DNA of 64,000 nucleotides from Acerihabitans sp047324305 (GTDB lineage: Bacteria > Pseudomonadota > Gammaproteobacteria > Enterobacterales > Enterobacteriaceae), in NCBI RefSeq assembly GCF_047324305.1, contig NZ_CP178740.1, forward strand, positions 3,782,001 through 3,846,000, written 5' to 3'. A model generated the notes under the pieces. That model was given only the letters and a program-made list of their open reading frames with translations. It searched no databases and had not been told where the DNA came from. Below, one piece after another: positions 16,789 through 24,576 of this stretch. A program made the position numbers and the translations under genes. Position 1 is the first letter of the stretch. Every line of letters begins with the position of its first letter.

Positions 16789-17046
16789 AGTCGTTACCTC
16801 CCTTCGCGTCAGTCGCTTTATCATGGCTGATTAACGCGCTACGTGCTGTGACTTATTTACCAGAATCAAGGCGGCGTCATGGCAGGCTATAACCAGGGGT
16901 GCGCCGTCGGCATGCCGTCAGCGGGTCGGGAGAGGCGACCTGGAGGCTAAAGCAGGACAGAGTGCTGTTTTAACTCGGGCCAGCGGATGGCGCTTCGGGC
17001 GATGCGATTGCCGGCCGACGGTGAAAATGGGTGTTATTTGCCGCCG

Positions 17047-17502
17047 CTATTTCAGCCTGATGGTCATATCCCATGACATGTCGGCTACCTTTATCCTTTT
17101 CCAGCTGTATAACAATGTCGTCCAGAAGGTGATGCGGCGATGCCGTACTGAGGTTTTAAGGCAAAACGTATGGCTGATAAAATACCCATGCTTGCTTAAG
17201 ATCCGGCTCAGGCTTTTAACCCGCCTTTCGTTAAGCAAATGCGTACAAAAACTGACCTGCGCGTAATTGTTGGTATGCAAATAATCTAATGTCCTGATAA
17301 ATGATCTTATCAGCCTTATGGCGTGCTTCGGATCGGTCGGGATAGACGACGGCTTCATATGCAGAGTGACATGATTGGTCCGTTTGTCGATAAACTCATA
17401 GGATTCAAAGTGACCAGTCATGGATTTTATTCTGTAAATCAAAAAGATGATGACTGTTAGACCGATTCCTGACCCAATAAGCACAAACGCCGCATATGCC
17501 AT
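17047..17502 (-). CDS. membrane-anchored basic protein, unknown
   Basis: A 151-residue protein with one N-terminal transmembrane segment (residues 3-23, FVLIGSGIGLTVIIFLIY) and a basic soluble domain of about 125 residues containing several Cys, His and Arg residues. An AAGGT lies upstream of the ATG. The charge pattern (positive residues after the membrane segment) suggests the soluble domain faces the cytoplasm. No family is recognised, and its neighbours are also small unknown envelope genes. Confidence 0.55.
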   Translation of the reverse strand: MAYAAFVLIGSGIGLTVIIFLIYRIKSMTGHFESYEFIDKRTNHVTLHMKPSSIPTDPKHAIRLIRSFIRTLDYLHTNNYAQVSFCTHLLNERRVKSLSRILSKHGYFISHTFCLKTSVRHRRITFWTTLLYSWKRIKVADMSWDMTIRLK

Positions 17503-17755
17503 CTTGATGACCTTGAGTGAATGAATTCTCTGTTATATCGGCACCGTATTGTGAAGATTGAAAACATACATAAAAAAATAGCAAGAAACCGGATCATATC
17601 GCCACTGCATGGCAATGGCTCGGTGGATCCATCACGCCCGAACGGATGCTACCCCGCGCGAGCCTTCCCCTGCAGTTGCCGCTTCCCTCGGAATACAGCG
17701 CAAACAGGATCATGCCTTACATAATAATGACGGGCAGGCTTGATCATGGTTAATG

Positions 17756-17905
17756 CTAAGGATTACATTGATTGGTAAAGACGTTGTGGCCATGAGGACA
17801 AACGTCGGTATCCGCAGGAATGATTCTGAACAAGGAGCCCGCAGCCCCACTACAGCCCGTTAACAGTAGCAGGCTTAATGCAATGGGGAGGATGAGTAAT
17901 TTCAT
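17756..17905 (-). CDS. 49-residue lipoprotein, unknown
   Basis: MKLLILPIALSLLLLTGCSG is a clear lipoprotein signal with LTGC; Cys18 would be lipidated. The mature part is only 32 residues and ends with two cysteines (DVCPHGHNVFTNQCNP). A CAGGA motif precedes the ATG. The start overlaps the stop of the frame upstream as ATGA. A tiny lipoprotein of unknown function; the histidine/cysteine pair could bind metal, but that is speculation. Confidence 0.65.
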   Translation of the reverse strand: MKLLILPIALSLLLLTGCSGAAGSLFRIIPADTDVCPHGHNVFTNQCNP

Positions 17906-18123
17906 CGTAAATCCTGGCAAGTGGCAATGATCAAATCATAGCACTTATACCGAACAGATTGCGGGTCGTTTGTCAGTGTCACCTTATCCGGTGCGGAAAG
18001 GCCGGGCAAGGCGGGTATTGCTTTCAACGCTACGGCCGCACGATTTGTCCTGAGAGGATGCAATCGTGACGATATATCAACAAAACATCCCAGAGGCTGA
18101 AAAGGGACGGCATAATAGATCAC
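17902..18123 (-). CDS. possible small protein upstream of the lipoprotein
   Basis: A 73-codon frame starting at GTG. Its stop overlaps the lipoprotein ATG in an ATGA arrangement, and its start lies 23 bases after the stop of a tiny membrane protein gene, so the three would fit one operon. However, no ribosome binding site is seen, it has no recognised motif, and the composition is not clearly coding. It may be an eroded gene. Confidence 0.3.
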   Translation of the reverse strand: MIYYAVPFQPLGCFVDISSRLHPLRTNRAAVALKAIPALPGLSAPDKVTLTNDPQSVRYKCYDLIIATCQDLR

Positions 18124-18146
18124 TAAAAATTCTTTTTATTAACAAA

Positions 18147-18254
18147 CTACCAAAACATTTTAAACAAGATGCCGCCAAAGATAATACCGCCAAGTACAAA
18201 CAGCCAGCAGATGCGTAATAATACGTCATCGGTTTTTTGGGTTATGTCCATCAT
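18147..18254 (-). CDS. 35-residue single-span membrane protein
   Basis: MMDITQKTDDVLLRIC followed by the hydrophobic WLFVLGGIIFGGILFKMFW. AAGGAAAA stands directly upstream of the ATG pair at 18251-18254. A polar start and one glycine-containing transmembrane helix are typical of small inner-membrane proteins induced by stress. It heads a possible three-gene run ending at 17756. No homologue is recalled. Confidence 0.6.
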   Translation of the reverse strand: MMDITQKTDDVLLRICWLFVLGGIIFGGILFKMFW

Positions 18255-18749
18255 TTTTCCTTAGCTCAATTGTGATATCTGTCACTATTTTATGAGTAAC
18301 TTTTGCTAAAAATAGTGACGTGCATCACATATACTTAATTTGTCATACAATTCTTGAGGAGAGTTATCCCGTTTGAAGCTGCTGAATCCTGTGCTTGGGT
18401 TTCGGGGCGGACAGGATGACCCAGCAACAGCCGGTGACAGGATAAAAAAACGGGCATAAATGCCCGTACGCCAAAGGAATCAGTAGGAAACCAAAATAAA
18501 ACAAAGGAATGCGGTAAGACAATCGCATAAAATGATTAAATATTTATTAAACATAATTAAATTGGCTATATTTTAATGATTATTGAATAAAAGTAGCGCC
18601 GGGATGGCAACCAGACCGGCAATAGAAACATGAGAAGAATATTAACGATATATATGCTATTGCAATTAGCGTATTAATGATGAGTAATTGTAATTAGGGG
18701 CCGCTTACGCGCTGATGAATGAGCGTATTCTTTTACCGCGCGAATAACG
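18255..18749. other. intergenic region with an orphan terminator
   Basis: No credible protein gene was found; one 24-codon hydrophobic frame on the - strand lacks a ribosome binding site. The region contains a strong leftward terminator (18444-18467) that belongs to no annotated gene, so a short untranslated RNA read leftwards from somewhere in 18470-18740 is possible. Confidence 0.4.
18444..18467 (-). terminator. orphan leftward terminator
   Basis: On the - strand ACGGGCAT / ATGCCCGT forms a perfect 8-bp stem with a 2-base spacer in the palindrome, followed by seven T residues. The carbonic anhydrase upstream already has its own terminator at 18750-18783, so this one closes a different transcript. 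Confidence 0.75.
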
Positions 18750-18783
18750 AAAAATGCTAACAGCCCGGCGCTGGCTGGGCTGT
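18750..18783 (-). terminator. terminator of the carbonic anhydrase gene
   Basis: ACAGCCC / GGGCTGT stem reading leftwards, then TAGCATTTTTCG, ten bases after the carbonic anhydrase stop. Confidence 0.8.
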
Positions 18784-18792
18784 AGCGACAGG

Positions 18793-19533
18793 TTAGGCGA
18801 AAAACTCTACCTTTCCGCCGTTCAGGTGATACATGGAACCAATGATTTTTATAGTGCCCTCGGACTCAAGTTTATGAAGAATATCGCTTTTCCTGATTTC
18901 CTCAATAGTGAGTTTTACGTTGGTCGCCGCTACCGCATCGACAAATTCATCATTACTGCTCACCCTCTCCTTGGTATATTCTGTTTTATCAATGGCTGGT
19001 TTGATTTTATCCAGCAGACCCGTCAGGTTACCCAACTCAACATTATCGATAGCGCCTTTCACCGCGCCGCAGGCAGTATGCCCCATGACCACAATAACTT
19101 TGGCCCCGGCCGCAGCACAGGCGAACTCGAGGCTGCCGAGAATATCGGCATTGGAAATATTGCCCGCGATCCTGCTGTTAAACGCTTCTCCAATGCCCGT
19201 ATCCAGGATGATTTCCGCTGGCGCGCGGGAGTCGATACAGCTGAGAATCACCGCCGACGGATACTGTCCAGCCGCGCTGGCGCGTTTTTGCGCCAGGTAG
19301 TCATGTTGATGCGCTTTCCCCGTTTGAAAGCGGATATTGCCTTGCTTGAGACCCTCGATGATTTGATCCGGGGTCATCTTATCGCGCTCTGCTTTACTCA
19401 ATGCGGCTGCATAGGATAGTGAGGGCAAGCCCATGCCTACAACGCCCGCTATCCCTAAAACGGAAAGACCCGCGGCGCGTTTTAATACGGTGCGCCGAGC
19501 TGGTTCGGCTGAATGCGGTATATCGGTTTGCAT
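18793..19533 (-). CDS. beta-carbonic anhydrase, Tat-exported
   Basis: A 246-residue beta-class carbonic anhydrase. The zinc site is complete: LSCIDSRAPAE (Cys and the Asp-Arg pair) and VVMGHTACGAVKG (His and Cys). The N-terminus has a twin-arginine signal (RRTVLKRAAG), a hydrophobic stretch and an Ala-rich cleavage region, so it should be exported folded to the periplasm. It would interconvert CO2 and bicarbonate there. An AGGAG precedes the ATG at 19533; a longer frame exists to 19563 but lacks that signal. Flanked by terminators, it is a single-gene unit. Confidence 0.93.
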   Translation of the reverse strand: MQTDIPHSAEPARRTVLKRAAGLSVLGIAGVVGMGLPSLSYAAALSKAERDKMTPDQIIEGLKQGNIRFQTGKAHQHDYLAQKRASAAGQYPSAVILSCIDSRAPAEIILDTGIGEAFNSRIAGNISNADILGSLEFACAAAGAKVIVVMGHTACGAVKGAIDNVELGNLTGLLDKIKPAIDKTEYTKERVSSNDEFVDAVAATNVKLTIEEIRKSDILHKLESEGTIKIIGSMYHLNGGKVEFFA

Positions 19534-20150
19534 TATAAACTCCTGTAGCCAGGATAATCCCAACGGCTGAGTGAAGTGAAATGAAAGTGGTTTTACCCGG
19601 GCAGGGTGACACTGCGTTTTGAATACGGACGCAAATGAACCTTACCGAATAAGTTATTATCATAACGTCATAACCGCATTTATTTCATGAAGATTTCATT
19701 TTTAAACAACGCATTGTGTTGTTTTTTTATTAATTGGAATGTATGTCACGAATATTGTCTATATAAGGTAATTTATTTAAATGCTACATTTATATTATTG
19801 TTGGATTTTATTTTCTAATGTTTAATTTTTTTTATTCTGAATTTCAATGAATGAAATCAATATATTTATACCCTAAGTTATAATAACGTTCACCTTTAGC
19901 CATTGGTAAAGGATGCTATCGGCGAGCCGCCGTGCCGATACAGGCATGAAGGGGCAATTCACCGCGGGGTTGTGCGCCGGCGTGGCTATGGGCCGCGCGC
20001 CTGGCTTGCGGTTAATCTCTCTCCCACTAATCCATAAATTAAATTTACCGGCAATGTTCACCCGCAGTGATGACATCGCGATTATCCAGCGCAGGTTTTA
20101 TTAACATCGGCAAAGCGACGTGGTTAACGAGGGGTTTTCGGGGGGCAAGC
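19534..20150. other. intergenic region upstream of the carbonic anhydrase
   Basis: About 620 bases with no credible gene. The part from 19670 to 19870 is very AT-rich and likely holds the carbonic anhydrase promoter; 19900-20110 is GC-richer with only short frames lacking start signals. Confidence 0.45.
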
Positions 20151-20185
20151 AAAAGCGCGCAACCCGGCGTCCATGCCAGGGTTGC
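20151..20185 (-). terminator. terminator of the L,D-transpeptidase gene
   Basis: Leftward GCAACCC / GGGTTGC stem with a 13-base loop, then GCGCTTTT, directly after the gene's stop. Confidence 0.7.
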
Positions 20186-20196
20186 CGCGGGGCGGT

Positions 20197-21363
20197 TTAG
20201 TTAATCGTACCGGTCTGCTGGGTTTGGCCTGCTGGCGCGGTCGTGGCCGCAGAGGCTGAGTCGGGCGCGACGGCCTGGGTGTTGGTGTCAGGCGCGGTGA
20301 TGGGCGCCGGCGCCGCCTCCGGGGCTGGCGTCGTGGCGCCGGACGCCGATGCGCCGGAGCCTTGGGCGGAATCCGGTGCCGCCGCCGGGGTATTTTCCGC
20401 CGGTGCGGCAACTGGCATCACCACCGGCGGGGTGGCTGTGGCGGCAGATACGTTTACCGGGATGCCGGCGCGATTTTGCAGGGCGGCATTAACCAAATCC
20501 TGATTGACGACCTGGTCGACCAGCACTTTGCTCACGCTTACCGGCAGGGTAATGGGCACCGGCTCGTTAGAATTGAACTGCTCTTCTGTGGAAGACAGGG
20601 GATTATGCACTTCGAGATAACGGGTGCCGTCAGGTTCAACGGTCGCTTTAACCGGTTCGTCGATAAATTGCACCCGGGTGCCGACCGGGACATGATCGAA
20701 GAGATATTTGATATCGTCGGCACGCAAACGTACGCAGCCGTGGCTCACGCGCAGGCCGATGCCGAAATTGGCATTGGTGCCGTGGATGGCATACAGGCGG
20801 CCGACATAAAGCGCATACAAACCCATCGGATTATCCGGGCCGGCCGGGAAGACTTCGGGCAACGTTTCGCCGCGCGCCGCGTATTCCGCATGCATCGCCT
20901 TGGTCGGCGTCCAGGTTGGGCCATTTTTCTTGCGCTGTACGCTGGTCACCCAGTTAACCGGCGTATCTTTGCCCAGTTCGCCGATGCCGATGGGCAATAC
21001 AACTACCGTATTGGTGCCTTTGGGGTAGTAATAAAGACGCATTTCCGCGCTGTTTACCACGATGCCCTCATGCGGCGTATCGGGCAAAATCAATTGATGG
21101 GGAATAATCAGCTTGCTGCCCGGCAACGGCAGGAAGGGGTCGACTCCCGGATTGGCCTCGATCATATTGCTCAGGCCCATCTGGAACTGCGCGGCAAAAT
21201 GCTCCAGCGGTAACTTGCTGTCCTGGGGGATGGCTATTTCCAGATTTTCCCCTACCAGGCGGCTGGTGCCGGCCGGAAGAGGGTATACCACGGCAAAGGC
21301 TGAGTGACTGAAGGCAGCCATTGCCAGAATTACCGTAAAGATTGCACGCATATTCATTTTCAT
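20197..21363 (-). CDS. L,D-transpeptidase (ErfK/YbiS/YcfS/YnhG type)
   Basis: A 388-residue periplasmic enzyme. It has a signal peptide ending SAFA near residue 24, a short LysM-like region (MIEANPGVDPFLPLPGSKL), then the YkuD catalytic domain with HGTNANFGIGL and the active-site SHGCVRLR. E. coli paralogues attach Braun lipoprotein to peptidoglycan through meso-diaminopimelate. Close matches to ErfK include EMRLYYYP and PAGPDNPMGLYA. The last 90 residues are an Ala/Pro/Thr-rich tail absent from the roughly 310-residue E. coli enzymes. Which of the paralogues it represents is not decided. Confidence 0.93.
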   Translation of the reverse strand: MKMNMRAIFTVILAMAAFSHSAFAVVYPLPAGTSRLVGENLEIAIPQDSKLPLEHFAAQFQMGLSNMIEANPGVDPFLPLPGSKLIIPHQLILPDTPHEGIVVNSAEMRLYYYPKGTNTVVVLPIGIGELGKDTPVNWVTSVQRKKNGPTWTPTKAMHAEYAARGETLPEVFPAGPDNPMGLYALYVGRLYAIHGTNANFGIGLRVSHGCVRLRADDIKYLFDHVPVGTRVQFIDEPVKATVEPDGTRYLEVHNPLSSTEEQFNSNEPVPITLPVSVSKVLVDQVVNQDLVNAALQNRAGIPVNVSAATATPPVVMPVAAPAENTPAAAPDSAQGSGASASGATTPAPEAAPAPITAPDTNTQAVAPDSASAATTAPAGQTQQTGTIN

Positions 21364-21595
21364 AGTTAGTCAGATGTTATCGCCACACTGGCAGTAATTG
21401 GAAAGTTTATTCCGGCTCGCGGATGACCGGATGGGCATTATATGTTCACAACGGCCAAAGAGGGAAATAATATGTGTAACCTTGGGTACAGCAGTCTGCT
21501 GGCGGCAAGCGGCGCGGCGCTGGGACATGGCCCCGCGCGCCTTGGATATTGTTATTTTCTTACAGCGGGTTACAGAGAAAATAAGAGCATTATCC

Positions 21596-21984
21596 ATGAG
21601 CCAACATGTGGTGATCATGCTGCACGGCATGGGAAGTCAAGGCGACGGTATGGCGCCGTTGGGCGGCATCTGGCGGCCAAATCTGCCGGAAACGGCGTTT
21701 GCGGCGCCGGACGCGCCTTTTTCTTTTGAACAGGGACCGGGCCGCCAATGGTTCAGCATTACCGGCGTCACGGAACAAAATCGCCCGGAACGGGTAGCGG
21801 CGGCCAGGCCCGCATTCGATGCCACCCTGAGCCGGCTGATGACGGAACATGGCCTGGCGGGACGGGCGGACTGGGCGTGGACGTCACCTCCCATATTCCG
21901 CCCGGGCTGGGCCATAGCCTGAACGCGGACAGCGTGGCGATGGCGGGACGTTTTATCGCCCGGATACTGGCGGTTGGGCAATGA
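21596..21984 (+). pseudogene. decayed carboxylesterase/phospholipase
   Basis: It begins as a normal alpha/beta-hydrolase of the YpfH/carboxylesterase type: VVIMLHGMGSQGDG, then PGRQWFSITGVTEQNR. After HGLAG near 21865 the frame changes, and the following sequence in the neighbouring frame (DVTSHIPPGLGHSLNADS) is the family's C-terminal end with its catalytic His. The middle, including the GFSQG nucleophile and the catalytic Asp, is missing. So an internal deletion with frame change has removed function. The ATG frame itself continues to a stop near 21922. Confidence 0.8.
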
Positions 21985-22192
21985 CATCCGGTTATTGCGC
22001 GCCGGCGCTCCTTCAGTTTAATGCTTGAAGCGCGGCGCCGGATGTGGCTTATTACTATTAACCCCCCGATTAAACAGGATGTGGGTCGACGGCTCAGGGC
22101 CTCCCGGCAGCGGGCGGGCCTGGAGCGGGAAATCATCGGGAGAGGCATCAGCACGGGATATAATAAGCTTCTAATAGCTGGCAGGAGGAAAT

Positions 22193-22888
22193 ATGGCACT
22201 GCACGAATGGGAACGCCGGTTTAAAGAGTATTTGGAGAAACACTTTCCGCAAGACGATAAAGCGCACGATCTCGCTCATTTCAGCCGCGTATGGCATACC
22301 GCCCAGAAGATAATGCATCTCTCGGCCGCCGATGAATTAACCGTTCTAACGGCGTGTTATTTTCATGATGTGGTCAACCTGCCGAAAAACCATCCGGATC
22401 GTCATCTGGCGTCCAGGCGAGCCGCCCGGGAAACAATAAGGATCCTGGCTCAGCATTTTCCGGATTTTCCGGCCGGCGCTTATCCGGGCGTAGCCCATGC
22501 CATCGAGGCCCATAGCTTCAGCGCGGGCATCACGCCCGAGACCCTGGAGGCGAAAATCGTCCAGGACGCCGACCGGCTTGAATCGTTGGGCGCCATCGGC
22601 CTGGCGCGGGTATTTCATGTGGCGGGGCAATTGGGCCGCGGCCTGTTCCATGCGGAGGACCCGCTGGCCCTGCATCGCCCGCTTGACGATACCAGTTATA
22701 CCTTTGATCATTTCCAAACCAAATTGCTGACCCTGGCCGATAGCATGCAAACGGAGATGGGGCGCAGAATGGCGGCCTACAACATTGATTATCTGGTCAC
22801 GTTTATGAGTAAGCTGTGCGCGGAGCTGAAAGGGGAGTACTACCAGTTGGATGAAGAGACCCTGGCGCGTTTTCGTGTGCGGTCATAG
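22193..22888 (+). CDS. yedJ: HD-domain phosphohydrolase YedJ
   Basis: A 231-residue soluble HD-superfamily hydrolase. The metal-binding His and His-Asp pair are in HDLAHFSRVWHTA near residue 25 and CYFHDVV near residue 60, with a later QDADRLESLGAIGLAR. This closely follows E. coli YedJ, a predicted phosphohydrolase of unknown substrate. A GGCAGGAGG site precedes the ATG. Downstream yodC is also from the same general region of the E. coli map. Confidence 0.93.
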   Translation: MALHEWERRFKEYLEKHFPQDDKAHDLAHFSRVWHTAQKIMHLSAADELTVLTACYFHDVVNLPKNHPDRHLASRRAARETIRILAQHFPDFPAGAYPGVAHAIEAHSFSAGITPETLEAKIVQDADRLESLGAIGLARVFHVAGQLGRGLFHAEDPLALHRPLDDTSYTFDHFQTKLLTLADSMQTEMGRRMAAYNIDYLVTFMSKLCAELKGEYYQLDEETLARFRVRS

Positions 22889-22947
22889 CCCCCGGGGCCG
22901 CCGGTTCTCCGGCGCGGTTCGCCATGAGCCGGACGCCGGGGGAAACG

Positions 22948-23466
22948 CTATTTCAGCAGTAACGGAGGACGACTGACGATCTTGGGCAGGTGCGGCATTA
23001 GCAGGCTGGAATCGATCCATTTATCGCCATCCCAGCGATCGGTGCTATTTAACGGCGCCAGCAGCGTCATTGACGGCGGCAGCGCGGTCAGGAAATCAAT
23101 GCGGATCGTCACTCCGTCGCTAATGCGATAAGCGGTCTGGCCGCGTAAATCGGCCACCGCCTCCCAACGCTTACCGTCCAGCGATCTGACCAGCGCCATA
23201 TTGGCTGCGGGCAATACCGGTTTGTCCTGATAGCTAAAGGCGGGCAGTCGCGCCCCGGCGCAGAGATGTTCCACGGTGGCGCAAAGATATTCCCGCGTCA
23301 CCGGATGGGCGCAGTACGCGACAATCCAGCCGGAATGCAGCGCCATGCCCTGTTTATCAAGCTTGGCATTGGCAAAATCGGTTGAGTATTTATTTTTCTG
23401 GATCATGGCGTCGTCAGGGTCAGTTATCGCTGCGTTATGCGGTAGGCTACTGGCCCGCCGCATCAC
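22948..23466 (-). CDS. tail-fibre-assembly-like protein
   Basis: A 172-residue protein of uncertain nature. Its C-terminal half (WEAVADLRGQTAY, then LTALPPSMTLLAP and WDGDKWID) has the layout of the phage tail fibre assembly family, in which a DHRG-like strand is followed by a proline segment and a WDG-x-W ending. No other phage gene is near, so it would be an orphan remnant. The start is unsure: GTG/ATG at 23463-23466 or ATG at 23406, none with a good ribosome binding site. Confidence 0.45.
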   Translation of the reverse strand: MMRRASSLPHNAAITDPDDAMIQKNKYSTDFANAKLDKQGMALHSGWIVAYCAHPVTREYLCATVEHLCAGARLPAFSYQDKPVLPAANMALVRSLDGKRWEAVADLRGQTAYRISDGVTIRIDFLTALPPSMTLLAPLNSTDRWDGDKWIDSSLLMPHLPKIVSRPPLLLK

Positions 23467-23775
23467 CGGATAATAGTGAATAGGCGTTAAGTATCGGGCT
23501 AATTTATCAACTTGTCATCAAAAATTCACGGCAAAAAAAATTCATTTTAAAAAGTACTATAGCGTGCCATTCCCAATATAAGGCATGTGTAAGGCGCAAC
23601 AGCGGTTTTAACCCATATGGGCAAGGCGTTCGCGTTGAGCTTGTGTCTCTTCAATTTCTTTTACCCTTTGGGCCTTTGACGTATGCCATCATGGCTTGTA
23701 CGCTGGAAGGACAGGCAGCCGGCCTGGCCCATCCCCGGCCCGGCCGATAACCGCCCACGGGCGAGGAGGAGTGAT
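23467..23775. other. intergenic region before yodC
   Basis: About 300 bases without a credible gene. It carries the yodC ribosome binding site at its end. Only short frames without start signals are seen. Confidence 0.5.
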
Positions 23776-23958
23776 ATGGCTTTTGAAACCGGCGATGTGG
23801 TCCAGCCGATTAAAGGCGGACCGGCAATGAGCGTGGTTAAGGTAGAAAACGGCATCGTATTCTGCGGCATGATGGATTCCGGCGTGGAGAACGCGAAACA
23901 GTTCAAACCGGAAGAGCTATCGTTGTATAAGGAAGACGGCGACTTCGGGGTTTGCTGA
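23776..23958 (+). CDS. yodC: DUF2158 protein YodC
   Basis: A 60-residue protein with the DUF2158 layout: a GDVVQPIKGGPAMSV start, then VENGIVFCGM and a late F-x-PEEL segment. It resembles E. coli YodC, a small beta-rich protein of unknown function. The open frame extends upstream to 23683, but GAGGAGGAG just before the ATG at 23776 fixes the start. Confidence 0.85.
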   Translation: MAFETGDVVQPIKGGPAMSVVKVENGIVFCGMMDSGVENAKQFKPEELSLYKEDGDFGVC

Positions 23959-24130
23959 CATCAGCCTGTCCGCGGCGCCGCAACCCGGCGCGGCCCCGCG
24001 GATAATTCACGCGGCGCTGCGGACGTTGTCCCTTGCATCGCATCAATGATTCGCTTATTTTATAAGCGGTTTGCCGCCAGGTTACCCCGGCAGGTCTTCT
24101 TGTTAATATTCTGTAGAATAAAAAACCCGT

Positions 24131-24271
24131 GTGAAAAAGAGCCGTTTTGTTCAGCGCGACAGGGCGTATCGGGAAACGCTGGGTGACGCTCAGTTCGCGA
24201 TTGCGGTACTGGCCATAGCAGCGGGTACGCTTATCAGCTTTGTCATGGTAGTGACGCTGTGGATTATTTAA
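24131..24271 (+). CDS. 46-residue membrane protein, unknown
   Basis: A GTG-initiated frame with a basic N-terminus (KKSRFVQRDRAYRE) and one C-terminal transmembrane helix (FAIAVLAIAAGTLISFVMVV). No clear ribosome binding site is seen, so the start could differ. It lies 29 bases before another small membrane protein gene, and the two probably form an operon. Confidence 0.5.
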   Translation: MKKSRFVQRDRAYRETLGDAQFAIAVLAIAAGTLISFVMVVTLWII

Positions 24272-24300
24272 GTCCGCAGCGGCAAATGGAGGGAACAGAC

Positions 24301-24483
24301 ATGGAAAACAGCAGTCTGGATGATACCAAACTGATCGCCATTATCGGGTTGTTAATATCGGTCTTAATCGTGGTGTCGGTATTATTCGGCATCGCCTATT
24401 TTTATGACGTAAGGCATAACCCCCCCGCGGTGGATGCCGGCGCCTGTTATAACGCTAACGCACGGGCGGAATCTTCGCTTTAA
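24301..24483 (+). CDS. 60-residue membrane protein, unknown
   Basis: MENSSLDDTKL precedes one strong transmembrane helix (IAIIGLLISVLIVVSVLFGI), followed by a short polar tail. GGAGGG stands at the proper distance before this ATG, which is preferred over the in-frame ATG at 24259. It appears paired with the tiny membrane gene upstream. No family recognised. Confidence 0.6.
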   Translation: MENSSLDDTKLIAIIGLLISVLIVVSVLFGIAYFYDVRHNPPAVDAGACYNANARAESSL

Positions 24484-24576
24484 TCCGCCCCTTGCCGGCG
24501 GGAAGGGGCGGCCGGCAAGGGCGCCCAGCCGGTTATCCGGCCACGCGCCGTGCCGGCATGCGTGTTCGCCCCTGCA

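Noticed and set aside
18754..19419. 221-codon + strand frame opposite the carbonic anhydrase
   Set aside because: Antisense shadow; the - strand protein has an intact zinc site.
20362..21213. 283-codon + strand frame opposite the L,D-transpeptidase
   Set aside because: Antisense shadow with His/Arg/Gly-rich translation and no start signal.
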